Shown here: positions 19,412-30,810 of the stretch, in pieces
Layout of the letters: each line of letters begins with the position of its first letter
Numbering within the stretch: position 1 is the first letter of the stretch
Source: Mesostigma viride
Taxonomy: Eukaryota; Streptophyta; Mesostigmatophyceae; Mesostigmatales; Mesostigmataceae
Direction: 5' to 3'
Assembly: GCA_009746045.1 (NCBI GenBank)
Contig: RPFO01000692.1
Location: 808,100-872,099, forward strand
Length of the DNA: 64,000 nt
Notes under the pieces: model-generated
Databases searched by the model: none
Seen by the model: the letters and a program-made list of their open reading frames with translations, nothing else
What the model was told of the DNA's origin: nothing
Program-made: the position numbers and the translations under genes

Positions 19412-20732
19412 CTTCTGATCAGACTGCCCCTTCTTCTTGTTTGGGCAATCCCTCTTCCAGTGACCTTCCTTGCCACAAGCAAAACACTTGCTCTTGCCAG
19501 ACCCTCCCCCTGGGGCCTTGCTGTCCTGCTTGTTCTGGTTGCCTGAGGCCTGATTGTTATTCTGCCCCTGGCCACCACCCTTACCCTGCTGATGGCTGTT
19601 ACGGTTGCCAGACTGGTTCCCCTGATTCTGGTTCCCCTGCTGACCTCCTCCACCACCCTGGTTCTGCTCCTTCTGGGCCTGCTTCCTTCTCCTGCTACCA
19701 TACCGTGTCCCAGATGGGGTACGGTTCTTGCCCTGGCTAGCCTGAGACGCTGACCCTCCCTGAGAACTGATACCCTTGCAGGTAGGGACCCGGGTCCTGA
19801 AGTTTAGTATCACACGCTTCAGAGCCCCCCAGGTGCCATCAGTGAGATCACAGAGCTGCCTAGCAGTAGCCCTACCTTCCTCTGACAAGCCCATCTTATC
19901 AAAGAAGTGGTCTGCTGCTGCCCTGACTGTCACACTGAAGCCCTGCTTCTTGCCTGCCTCCACGATCAACTCAAACCTGGCCAGCTCAGCAGCCACCTCA
20001 CCCTTGATCTCAAACTCATCAAATTCTCTCTTCTTTTCCATGGTGAGATTGTGAACCCTGTCAGAAAACTCCTCCTTGATGTCATCTAGGAACTGTAGCC
20101 AAGTGTGCCCCTCTTTCAGAGCATGCCTAGCCATGTCATTGACCCTTTCAGACGACCCCTTGTTTGCGGTGGAAGAGTGAAACACCCTGACAATATCCAC
20201 ACCTGCTGCGACAGAGCCCACGACTAGCTTCATGTCATCAAGCCATTTATCCAGGTTGTCTTGCTTCAGGGAGGGTTGAGCGCTTTCTGCCCATTCATGA
20301 CTGTCACAGCATCAGAAAATGGACGGGTGCCAGGCAACACACTCCCCACACGCACTGGTGGTGCCTGGGGAGGGTCAATCCTAGCCTCCAAACGCTCGGG
20401 CAACATACCAGACACCCTATCGTGAACAGCAGCTTGCTTTGCAGCACGCACACCTGGGGTGACGATGGCGTCCTCCTCACCAGGCGTTGTGAGCACCACT
20501 GCTCCGTAGGTCGCCTGGCACGCTTGACTTTCTCCGCCTCAGCTTGCCCATCACGCCACCGCTTGTGTGTTCTCCCGGCTCTGGGGTCCATCTCTGGGAT
20601 AGGTTGCCCAGCTGGCGCCTCCACGCCCCTCTCCTCCATCGCCTCCCCTTCCTCTCTGGCGATGTCCTCCTCTGCCGTTCGCTCCCGTTGCTCCTCGAAT
20701 GTCGCCGCACCCCGGCTTGCCCTCCTAGGCAT
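19409..20732 (-). pseudogene. Gag of M2 (zinc knuckle; two frameshifts)
   Basis: Likely start at ATG 20732 (MPRRASRGAATFEEQRERTA), an acidic and basic charged N-terminus. The frame must shift near 20505 and again near 20275 to reach the conserved body: SLKQDNLDKWLDDMKLVVG, then HTWLQFLDDIKEEFSDRVHN and a capsid-like helical region to about 19790. A Gln/Asn/Gly-rich linker follows, then a single zinc knuckle CFACGKEGHWKRDC (about 19445-19490) and the end SDQK. Two frameshifts in a short N-terminal part suggest recent decay or sequence errors; the last 275 codons are open. Gag supplies the particle shell and RNA binding. Confidence 0.75.
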
Positions 20733-20800
20733 TATATACAATGGCTGCGACCAACTTTGCAACAAGAAAACAGCAAACTCTCCACCTATCCTCCACCCCC

Positions 20801-21767
20801 TCAAGCCTCGTTTTCAGACGAAGCTTCTCCTGCAACCGGTGCAGGTGCTGGCTCGTGGAACGGTCCCTCCACCGGATTCAATGGCTGCCCCTGGTCGTCG
20901 TGAGTAGGCACAGGCCTAATAACCACCGGAAGCCTCAAACCATACGCGTAATCACGTATCCAGCGAGAACGCCCCCACCTCAGCAAATGAGCCTCACCTA
21001 AACCAACGTTGTCGTCAATGTGGTAGCGATTAAGCTCGTCCCGCTGCGCCTGCTCACGGCCCTCCTGAGAGCCGTCGCCCTCGTGACGCCTCTGGGCCGG
21101 CTGTACTACCGCCCCTGCTGGCTGATCTACGAAGTCGTAGAAGGCGTCGTCGGCTGAGACCTCTCGACCGCCAACCACGTCGACAGTCAAACTTAGCTGG
21201 TTTAACTCTCGGCGAGAATGTGGAGTATCCCGACTAGTGTAGATGGAGAAGGGATTAAGAGTAATGAAGACACGATCAGCAGCGCCTCTGGTCAACTCTA
21301 AGACAGAGTGCGCCAGATTCTGGCACTCTGCCACCAACGCCTGCGTACTGCCACGAACGATGGCCTCCCGCCTGTCCCGGGCGACCTGCACCACGTTTGG
21401 CACGCCGGTGTAGTCGTCCCCAAGGCGGAGATTGGCGACAAGGTCGTTTATCTCTCGGGCACCCCCGAGGCTTATGGCAATTATCTGCAAAAGCAGAGTG
21501 ACCACCTGCTCAAACGCGAATGCGTTTGTGTGGCCAGCCCGCCAAGACGCTGGCAGCCTTCTGATGATTTCCGCGAGGTCCTCGCGAAATCTCAGCAGCT
21601 GCTCGGCTGCTCCTCGGACGTACTCGCCCGGCGCCGACACCGCTCGAATATTTCGGCGCACTTCCTCCGAGTCCTCGTGCCCTCCTGCGGGTACTGGACT
21701 GGACGCCGCTACCGTTGCTGCACGCGCAAAGGTGTTTGTCCTAGCTTCAGAGTCCGAATTCGACATA
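20801..21767 (-). CDS. Additional ORF of M2 upstream of gag, unknown function
   Basis: An intact frame of 322 codons starting 23 bases inside the 5' LTR boundary (ATG 21765-21767, MSNSDSEARTNTFARAATVA) and ending at 20801, 68 bases before gag. Segments include AAEQLLRFREDLAEIIRRLP, FAFEQVVTLLLQIIAISLGG (a hydrophobic helix), LVAECQNLAHSVLELTRGA and LGEAHLLRWGRSRWIRDYAY, with a Pro-rich acidic C-terminus. No zinc knuckle, protease motif or envelope-like signal peptide is seen. It may be a capsid-like first gag domain or an accessory protein. M1 and M3 have no obvious equivalent. I do not recognise a family. Confidence 0.6.
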
Positions 21768-21790
21768 TCCGTCGACCAGACTGTAATACG

Positions 21791-22434
21791 ATTTAGATGA
21801 ACGCGGATCAGTGAGTTTCTGGTCTTCCCAAGATGTGATGAATGGAGCCATGGTTTCAACCAGCGGCTTTTAACCTTTACCACAGTTGCCTCACTACCCT
21901 GTGGTCACTAGCCTGAGGCGGCAGCACCCACGGACGGTGTTGGGAAAAGACGCTTGGCCACTGCTGTGTCCGAGCCTTTCTAGGTCTCACCATTGCTGCC
22001 AGGCCTTGCACGCCTTGGCAGGTCCGCCACTGTCAATTTCCTTGGTTGCATCAATCCAGGACGTCTGTCCTTCCATGAATGACAGTAACGCTCTGGATTT
22101 ATCCGTCATGACAAGTACCCGTCCATCCCAGGCCTGCAGGACTGCCAGTCCTGAAGTCCTGTGACATTCTTGGTACCATCAACCAATATTGACCACAGTA
22201 CCTCCTAGTGACAGTCGGTCCTGTGACACGTAACGTGTGATGGTTCACCCAACACTGCCACGTGCCCTGTCCCTCACGTGTCCTTAGTCCTGGTACTGCT
22301 GTAGCGTCCGGCGGCATTACTTCGGGACTTGATAACTCTCAAGTTCCTTGTCCAAATGAGGCGTTTAGCACGGCGTTGGAAAGGCCACTTCAAGTATGAC
22401 ATGCTTAGCATATTGCATCACCAATATGCTAACT
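21791..22434 (-). repeat. 5' LTR of M2
   Basis: 644-bp direct repeat of 11621-12268. On the element strand it starts AGTTAG at 22434 and ends CTAAAT at 21791. The bases after it (CGTATTACAGTCTGG) contain no TGG-initial primer site adjacent to the LTR. Confidence 0.93.
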
Positions 22435-22439
22435 GGTTC

Positions 22440-25154
22440 GGCTTTGGATCGAGCCGGCCCGGGATCGATGCGCCAGCGTGCGGATATTATATATTTTCGA
22501 TATTCTCTATTTTCTATATAATATATTTTCTCCATGATATATTCTCTATGGGATAATCTGCAGTTGGCGGTGGGCTTGAACGGGTCGTCCCGAAGAGGAC
22601 CACGTCAGGTACTCAGCACCGCATGTGCACATGGTCCTGGCCTTTTTGGACATGGGCTCACCGGATGCTTGATGATTCTACTACTAAGGCGTCCGTACCG
22701 AGGCATCTCCGCGCGGGATGCCGGATTCGGCAGCGAGTGCCAGCGACCCCAGGCTACGGCCTGACTGCACGTCGCGTCCCGCGTGACCAACGGACGCGGA
22801 GTCCCATGGCATGCGGCCAAGTATTATTATAGGGAGCCTTCCGGCGGGCGGCTATGAGTCACGGCTCCCTGACTTCCTAGCGCGTGAGGGACGTGCTTGG
22901 CTTCTCGTGCACCTGCACGTGATTAATTTCACCAGTGCGGCACGGTGCGTGGAGACGGCACGGTGCATGGAGGCTGTTGCAACCCCGATGCGACTAGGCG
23001 ATGAGGCAGGGCGGAGCCTGTACTGAATCGTGGTCGGCCGGCAAACAGATGTACAGCACCTTGTTAATTGTCGGTAGCCAACCAATTGGCTACCCCGGCA
23101 TTGAGTCGACGCCTAGCTGGGTCAGGGCACTCCTGGGCTCGAGTAACCGTGCATGCAGGGCGCGCCCGCGTCCGCCGCGACCGTCGGGAGTAAGGGCCCC
23201 CGGGGCTGCAAGCATATGCGGGCACGGTGCAGTTGCATGGCGACAGCACGTACTGCCGGCAGTAGTGGTGGATGACCCAGCCGGTCGTGGTTGCACTGGT
23301 TGCGCTGGTGCCGATCGTGGTTGCATCAGAAGCAGGTGGCGGTGTCCGGTCATTGTCTCACCGCCTCAACAGTGCGCGTGCATGGTGCCGATGCCACATG
23401 ATGTGGCGCTGTCGCCCCGCAGACTGCCGGTGTCCGAGTAACAACCGGTATCACTGCATGCATAGGGCCGGTACATCCGCTCTGAGCGGACCCGGCGCTG
23501 ACGCGCGCTGAGCCATGGCAGAGCACTGAGGTACATGGGACGTGCGGGATCGGGCCGTCGAGGGCGAGTCACGGGGACTGTAGTAACGGCGACCCGAGAC
23601 TGAGAGGCAGGCAGGATCGAGCTGCTGGAGTCTGAGCACCTAGTCACTGCCCGCGACCCTGTGCATGGCTACCATCGCGCAGTGTTCGCGTCCCTCCTGT
23701 GGGCTGAGCCCGGTAGGGAGTTGTTCCTTGCACCACTGGTGGAGGCCGATCGAGCGTGATTTGCAAGTGGCTCGTGTCCGCGCGCCTACGAGGTTGCATG
23801 GATGAGGGACTCAGAGCAGGACGTTCCATGTGCATGGCGGGCGGGCTGTGTGGGCTTCAAAATGTACAATACCCCATGGCCATGCAATGGTACAGGGGTG
23901 GTGAGAGGCCTTCAAGCTTCGAGTGGGGGATGTGGCAATGCGCGGTGGGGACTGCATACCTTGGGGCGTGTTTCTGTTGCGGGAATGGGGATTCTGGGCA
24001 AGACAGTCAAGCGGGGTGGACAGGCGGTGATCGGTCGTGCGCGGCATTGACCCCGGTCCACGATCGCTGTATGTGCTGGGCGCGATCGAGCCCGAGGAGC
24101 TCTTGTTTGGGACTGCGGGATTGCTTCGGCCCTACTCCATGAGCAGCACGGTGTCTCGCAGGGGCAACGTTACTGATACGGCAGTTCCTGCAAGGCGTGT
24201 CATTCCCCGGCCTGCCCAGGCATTGCATTGTATAAGTGCGGGCATTGCGGGCGCTATGCAGTCCACGTCGGCGGCCTCGAGCATCACATGCATATGGGCC
24301 TGCGCAAACATCAACCGTGCTCTTGCGGTGCGAGTGTCACGGAGGGTGTGACTGCGAGCTGAGGAGTTTTCCCCCGCTTGCGGTGGAGTTCAGGCACATT
24401 GGCAGTAAGGAATGCGGGGACCGGCGACTGCTCCGGTCTATGCACGTCGACTGGAGTGGTGTTGTGCCTAACTTCCTGCAGCTTCGTGGAGGAGTTGGCA
24501 GGGCGCACTCCAGTGGACACGCTGGGGCCCTGCTAGTTTTGGGCACTAGCTTAACGTGCCATATTATCCAAGTTTCCGGTGTTGATCGACTTTGACTGTT
24601 TCCTGCGCTGGATAGAGACGGCGGGGCGCACTCTAGTGGACACACTAGGGCCTTGCGGGCACCTGCATGCGTTCGCAGGTGCATGGGAGGCGCACTCTAG
24701 CGGCCACGCTAGGGCTTCCCCCGCTATACAGCCACTCCAGCGGCGGCCAGGGACGGCCACGTTGCATGGCCGGTTGGCTCACGGCGCACCTGTATTTGAG
24801 ATGACGCGTACAGCCGTCGGTAGTGAGGCGATGGATCAGTTTCTCCTGGTGCACGCCCTCGCTTCTGAGCATGGAGCCTGCACTGCATGCTGTGCCTCAC
24901 AGTCGTCGACGCTAGTAGTACTTCTTAATCGTCGTGTGATCACGCGCATCAGTCGCGCTGTAAGACTGGGTTTCGGCTGGATGGGATACATGACTGGCCA
25001 CCTCGTCGGCCGGATCATCAAGTTGTATGCATGAAAAATATTCCCTCCTGCTGACAGTCCCGATTGGCTATATAAAGAGTTGCCCTTGCGTGGCAAGTCT
25101 GGGGGGACCTGGTTTCACTGGCCCGTTGGTGCACAAGGGCTGGGACATAGTACC
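22440..25154. other. Long non-coding region
   Basis: An AT-rich hairpin-like patch (22484-22560) is followed by about 2.5 kb of GC-rich sequence with many TGCATGG-type words. Frames are short and overlapping, with no recognisable domain. It may be the remains of G1 or of another element, but I cannot support an assignment. Confidence 0.5.
24500..24725. repeat. Three spaced copies of a 30-bp motif
   Basis: GCGCACTCCAGTGGACACGC (about 24508), GCGCACTCTAGTGGACACAC (about 24628) and GCGCACTCTAGCGGCCACGC (about 24690), each followed by TAGGGC or GGGGCC. They are degenerate local duplications of unknown meaning. Confidence 0.6.
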
Positions 25155-26029
25155 TGTTAGGGATATTATATCCACCTGGCCACACAATGTATCCCAGCCT
25201 GATTTATTTCTTGTTGGATTTATTCCATATGGACTGGGAATTTGATAGCTATGATAAGCTAGATGGATTGGGCTCAATGAGCTGATCAATATTCATGTGC
25301 CATAGTCCTATACTTGGACATGGATGACTTGTACCCTGAGTCAGCCTAGTAGCATCACGTATTTGATTGACAAGTGGTGCTATGGCCTATTGGACAAGTG
25401 TTTGGTCCATGAGCTGACAAGTGTTGGAAGCTCATGATGACACATGTTATGACTTACATGATGACAAGTGGGTAGACTCATTGCATGACACTTGTCACTC
25501 CAAGGAGAAGAGATGTGTCACTTTATTAATCATGTTATGTGGCACATTATTATGTAGACACTTGGCATCTAGCTATTATGCCAGCTCATTGGATCATGTC
25601 TAGAATGTTCTAGGAATGTTCTAAGAATATGCCGGGAATATTCCTGGAATATACTGAGAATATGCTGGGAATATGCTAGGAATATGCTAGGATGTTTCTA
25701 CAAGCTTCTGTGATGATGTCATTGCTGATGTCATCCTTCCTAGCCTAAAAGGTATAAAAGGAAACTGCCCCCTAAGGGCAGGTACCTCCATTGAACCTCT
25801 ATTGAACCTCCATCTAACCTCCATTTAACCTCCATTTAACCTCAGACTATTGTACCTCCATTCAAACTCTTTTCCTAACCTCTAAGCCTATGAAATAAAA
25901 CTCTTTTTCTGGTCTCTCTTCCATTGTCTTCAAGCTCAGTCTTTCATCACCTGCAAGGTGAAAGGGTAGCAAGGCCAAGCACAAGGCATTGTGTAAAACC
26001 CATTAGTTTCCTCTCTCCCTTTTCCAACA
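25155..26029 (+). mobile_element. Solo LTR of the outer Copia family (5-bp TSD GTACC)
   Basis: 875-bp LTR, TGTTAGGG...TTCCAACA, flanked by GTACC on both sides (25150-25154, 26030-26034). It is homologous, in opposite orientation, to the two LTRs at 28361-29205 and 48510-49355. A TATAAAAGG box near 25750 and AATAAAA near 25895 look like promoter and polyadenylation signals. A solo LTR with a clean target duplication arises by recombination between the two LTRs of an inserted element. Confidence 0.92.
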
Positions 26030-26034
26030 GTACC

Positions 26035-26426
26035 CCTATGGTCAACATTTCATCAAGTTTGAGGCTGCTCAGAACCTCAGGACTGGTTGCGCGGGATTAC
26101 ATGGACTGTGCATTATTATGTGCATGGATGGGATAGGGCACGCGGTGGCGCCCCCTAAGGTGGCTCCAGTGGATCGGCGCGTCAACAACGGCGGTCGCTG
26201 AGATGGTTGTGAGAGTTTTATGACGGATAGCGGAATGATCCTGTCATCCTGTTTCATGCTACTACGTCAGGGTTGGTCCTGTGTATCAACCTCTAGAGGA
26301 ATTGGTATTACTAACCCGCGGGTGAACCGGGGTTGGGACATAGTACTCTTATAGTAGCGTAGCTTACTTGTTTCCTTTCTATCTCTTGTACGGTAGGGAC
26401 TACCGACCCCCGTGGGGGGGGAGGAG
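26035..26426 (+). other. 3' internal sequence and polypurine tract before gypsy LTR
   Basis: The stretch ends in GTGGGGGGGGAGGAG (26412-26426), a polypurine tract directly abutting the LTR start at 26427, so it is the internal 3' end of a gypsy-like element in plus orientation. No coding domain is recognisable. The element was split by the solo LTR insertion. Confidence 0.6.
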
Positions 26427-27105
26427 TGTTACGTCCCGGCCCTTTTGGACGGACGTAACAATGGAATAAATTATGGAGTTTGACTTGTTGTCATAGTCCG
26501 TAGTAGGACTTTGGGGCTCATTTCGGGACTTAATTTGGGAATGGTCCCTGGGTCAGGACTTTTGTATGGAACTATGACAGTTTGTGTGATTCGGACCAGT
26601 TATTTTGGGCCTAGGTTGTTGTATGCGTGTATCTTCTAGGGGGCGGTGCAGTCGCTCCGCGCTGCGTACTTTATCAGCTAGTTGATGAGATATTGTACTC
26701 ATGCGTGGATTCTGTAGGCGAGGGTCGATGTCGACCCGAGGATCTCGTGTGGACTGCATGCTTTGGAAGGTTGACGCCATGTCGGCGCCCCTTGCCAGCG
26801 TAGTGGCAGACCTAGGTGAAATTGGTCCGAAGACGAGAGTCTCGTCCTCTTGGTTTGATGAATGATAAGTGCGAATACGCCTACACATTGAGCCCGGGGC
26901 AATTATCCATTTGTAATTGGTCTTGCTAGCCATTATAAGTGTGTACAATTAGCTTGGCATCAAGCCGTGATGCCAGATATCTCACGACTCACGTCGTGAA
27001 GCGCAACCTACATTGGGCCATCTTGAATTATTCCTAATTCCGGCAAGGAGGGTCTTTCGCTACGTAGCTCATGCAGGCTAGGTGTGTCTGGGCTGGGACG
27101 TAACA
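26427..27105 (+). mobile_element. Complete LTR of gypsy-like family G1
   Basis: 679 bp with 11-bp inverted ends TGTTACGTCCC...GGGACGTAACA. Its right half matches 7248-7594. A polypurine tract lies directly upstream, so it functions as a 3' LTR. No 5-bp duplication is visible across it alone, as expected if it is one LTR of a longer element. It could be the partner of 7248-7594, with M2 and the solo LTR inserted in between, but no pol domain is recognisable between them. Confidence 0.85.
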
Positions 27106-28301
27106 TGACGCCTCGGTATCTTTACAGCGACCCGTGCAGATCCGCCCGCCATGAGAGTCTCTGCTCGAGCGTCATGCTGATCCGCCTCGTGTTCGGCTCT
27201 CCATGCTTCTAGGGCGACGACACCGGCCCTCGTTGGCGGCATTTCATGCTGCCGCGGTCCTCATGCCTCTCCGAATGCGAGTGCTGACTCTGGAGACATT
27301 GGCGGCACTTCATGTTGTCGCAGCCCCTCGCCGCCTTTTCAATTGTTGGTGCGACATTGACCGGATTGCTTCAACCTGCGTTGCTACGACAATTGGCGTT
27401 TAATGGCTGTAGCCGCCCCTTCGCCTCGACATTCGGTCACCGACTACTGTTGCGCCCTGTCGTGCGTTGGCGCACTGAGGCGCCCATATGGTCATCACGC
27501 CGTTCAGGTATGAAGTGTCCGGCCGCCATGACCCTTTCGATCTTGGGCCCCTATGCCGAGAACGTTACCAAGGTGTGATCGAATCCTGATGTCTAGTATG
27601 GCGACACTTTTATGTCGGTTGCATGCGGCATATCTTCGTGCGACCGTGGTCTTTCCGACCACGTCTGCGTTGCGCCGCCCACATGGTATCGATCGGCGTC
27701 GCCAGCGACTTTAAGCATGTCACGCCATGCTACACATGTCCCTGTTTATCGAGATAAGACCCAGTTGCTTCTCTGAGGTCGTGCTGTAAAGCATTCCTCA
27801 TGTTGTTGAGCATATTTGTATCTCCCAGCTTCAAGTGGTGCCTCACTTGTTGAGTGCACGTTATTAGGCTACTCGAGTCGAGTGTGAGCTGCCACTTTCA
27901 GGACCCGGAGTAGGTAGCCGGCCTTACGCCAACCTGGACCCATTCTTTTTTTTTACTCGTGTAAGGGTCCCGGTAGATAGGACCCATGCTGGAGTGGGAT
28001 GATAGAGGCCATGGGAATGACCTTGCAAAGGAGAAGCAGCCAGTCGGTAAGGTGGTGCGCCCCACGCCCTGACCAATGGAGGCCTGATACCATCAGTAGC
28101 AGGAGAGTCCCCGCCGTTTGAAACAGGTTCCAGTCAGGCAGGCCCCCGCCCTGGCGAACAAGTCACACGAACTCTTTATTCTGGCGACTGCTGATCCCTG
28201 TAAGGCCGTACCCGTGGTTGAAGTCTGAAAGCCCCTGCCTGATATAGGATTCATTCATGGTTCCTCCCTTCTGCTCCCACCTCATGGAGGAGGGGGAGGA
28301 G
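27106..28301 (+). other. Non-coding sequence ending in a polypurine tract
   Basis: No gene supported. The final bases GGAGGAGGGGGAGGAG (about 28286-28301) form a polypurine tract in front of the LTR at 28302, so at least the end of this stretch belongs to a second gypsy-type element, G2. Confidence 0.5.
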
Positions 28302-28360
28302 TGTTGCATCCCAACGCAACAGTAGTGTTACGCTCCCGCCGTAACTGCTTGGACGTAGAG
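28302..28360 (+). mobile_element. Left piece of split gypsy-type LTR (G2)
   Basis: Begins TGTTGCATCCC right after a polypurine tract and is interrupted after 59 bp by the outer Copia element. TAGAG at 28356-28360 is the left target duplication. The LTR resumes at 49356. Confidence 0.65.
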
Positions 28361-29205
28361 TGTTGGAAAAGTACAGGAAACTAATGGGTTTTACACAATG
28401 CCTTTTGCTTGGCCTTGCTACCCTTTCACCTTGCAGGTGATGAAAGACTGAGCTTGAAGACAATGGAAGAGAGACCAGAAAAAGAGTTTTATTTCATAGA
28501 TTTAGAGGTTAGGAAAAGAGGTTCAATAGAGGTTAAATGGAGGTTAAATGGAGGTTAATGGAGGTGGAATAGAGGTACCTGCCCTTAGGGGGCAGTTTCC
28601 TTTTATACCTTTTAGGCTAGGAAGGATGACATCAGCAATGACATCATCACAGAAGCTTGTAGAAACACCCTAGCATATTCCTAGCATATTCCCAGCATAT
28701 TCTCAGTATATTCCAGGAATATTCCTGGCATATTATTCTTAGAACATTCCTAGAACATTCTAGACATGATCCAATGAGCTGGCATAATAGCTAGATGCCA
28801 AGTGTCTACATAATAATGTGCCACATAACATGATTAATAAAGAGACAAATCTCTTCTCCTTGGAGTGACAAGTGTCATACAATGAGTCTACCCACTTGTC
28901 ATCATGTAAGTCATAACATGTGTCATCATGAGCTTCCAACACTTGTCAGCTCATGGACCAAACACTTGTCCAATAGGCCATAGCACCACTTGTCAATCAA
29001 ATACGTGATGCCACTAGGCTGACTCAGGGTACAAGTCATCCATGTCCAAGTATAGGACTATGGCACATGAATATTGATCAGCTCATTGAGCCCAATCCAT
29101 CTAGCTTATCATAGCTATCAAATTCCCAGTCCATATGGAATAAATCCAACAAGAAATAAATCAGGCTGGGATATATTGTGGCCAGGTGGATATAATATCC
29201 CTAAC
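28361..29205 (-). repeat. 3' LTR of outer Copia element
   Basis: TGTTAGGG...TTCCAACA read on the minus strand. The preceding element-strand sequence GTGGCTAAGGGGGG (29206-29219) is its polypurine tract. A second copy of that tract plus TGTTGAG lies about 55 bp further upstream (near 29260-29280). Confidence 0.92.
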
Positions 29206-30810
29206 ACCCCCCTTAGCCACATGGGCACAATGCAAAAGATGTTTGGGTAGGTGGAATCTCAACACCCCCCTTAACCACATGCTCGTAGCATGCCGTCCAG
29301 TTGCTAGCATGGTGCAACTGAAAATGAAGATGCCGTCCTCGTGAAACGCTTGAAGCTCCAACATGCGGTCACGAGCCGCACTACCGCCACTGATGCCCCC
29401 CCGGCAACGCGAATGAGTGTCCAACCATAGCAGCAACGCACTAGCTGCCCATCTTGGATGGCTGATACCCAACCCTTAGTTGGAAAAAGTGCTCTAGATG
29501 CTACATTCCCCCCTCACTCAAAGCGGCTGCCCATGGACACAATAGGGGCACACAGTCCCACACAAATTATACGGCAACACATGCCAACAAAGAAGGTCCC
29601 TATGAGCTAACCCAAACGGTATAGAGGTAGGGCAACGGCAACAATACGTGCTGTACACACACGGAGCAACATAACATACGCCATCTCACAAAATTAATGA
29701 CACCAACATCACGTTTTACGCCAATATTGAAACGGGGTGAACAAACAAACATGGCAACAAATGCCACACAAACAAGGTACAATACAACCTTCAACACAAG
29801 ACACAGTGGCCATAACAGATAAACGCGCTTCATAGCAAAGAAAACAGGAGGTGCAAAACATTACCGCCACAAAGGCGAATTACACAAGTAACGATTACTT
29901 CGTCACGATTCACAAATCAATGCCCGAGAGTAAACATTACGTCCGACATTACAGGCTATGCCGAAATGCACAGCCGAATTCGACACAAAGGACGTAAACA
30001 CTTGCATAAAAGCAATGCTCTCAGCACAAAACAAAATAACACACGCGTCACAGGCACTTTAACTTACGAAAACAAGTCGTAGACGACGATATAACGGCGC
30101 TTCACTACGCCGCAGACCAGTGCCACAAATAGCGTGCAAAAACTCTGGATATACACTCCAGGTACGTAGAAAACGTCTCGTGGGAACAATCCAATAATGC
30201 GTGGGCCATTTCCACTGAACGCATGGCAAAATAAACACATAACTGCTGGAAGAACACAAAGAAAGAACCAGAAAACGCAGGCTTACGGCGCTTCACAATT
30301 TCCAGCAAACACGACACAAAAGTCGACATACAAGTTAATTTCCCACAGACAAAACATTAGGGCAACCTTGAGAAGTGGGGTCTGTGCATCCTGGGCGACA
30401 ATTTCCAAGGGTCGTTGCAGCTAGCGCAATTGCAAATGCCATGGCCTGGCCGAACACCGTCAACTGACCGACGTGATGCCTTGGCAGCATTTTGCAGTCG
30501 AGTTGACCGTTGGTGCTTGACCGCACTTTGGCTGACAGGTCGCTGTCCACGTTGTTGTCGGCTCGCTCGAGGCCTCGCGCCAGCACCGGACTTGGCAGTC
30601 CAGGACTTGGAAAAATTTGGCAGCTTGGTCGATTTCGCCCTTGCGTCACGAATTTGTTCCCCCTCAGTTAGGCTGGCAGCGTTCATGCGCCGCGCCTTTG
30701 GTCTGGTCGCCGGACTTTGGTTACTAGCACCAGTATCACCTGGTATGCTGGCGGCGACAACGCGCTCCGCCTGCACTGGGCTGTTCTGGACCGCGGTTTC
30801 TGGAAGTACA
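29206..30810 (-). other. 3' non-coding region of outer Copia element
   Basis: About 1.6 kb between the gag-protease stop and the 3' LTR. Open frames are short. One minus-strand frame (30357-30965) is rich in Arg, Ala and Ser with no known domain. Two tandem-like polypurine tracts lie at the 3' end. This stretch replaces the integrase-RT-RNase H region expected for Copia. Confidence 0.65.

Larger units (their letters stand above)
11621..22434 (-). mobile_element. Copia-like LTR retrotransposon M2, complete, INT-PR-RT-RH order
   Basis: Two direct repeats of 648 and 644 bp (11621-12268, 21791-22434) bound a 10.8-kb minus-strand element, with an exact 5-bp target duplication GGTTC outside (11616-11620, 22435-22439). 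From its 5' side the order is LTR, an extra 322-codon ORF, gag with zinc knuckle (two frameshifts), an in-frame UGA, a 1178-codon pol, and a long 3' UTR holding a TTAA-type DNA element and two LINE insertions, then the second LTR. The LTRs differ by a 4-bp indel and very little else, so insertion was recent. Pol is fully open; gag may be impaired. LTR ends are AGTTAG...CTAAAT, not TG...CA. Confidence 0.93.

Noticed and set aside
20304-20804. Independent 166-codon gene
   Set aside because: Its first part is the M2 gag N-terminus (from 20732); the rest is out-of-frame read after a frameshift.
22435-25154. Host gene in the GC-rich region between M2 and the solo LTR
   Set aside because: Many short overlapping frames, none with a domain, consistent codon pattern or splice structure.
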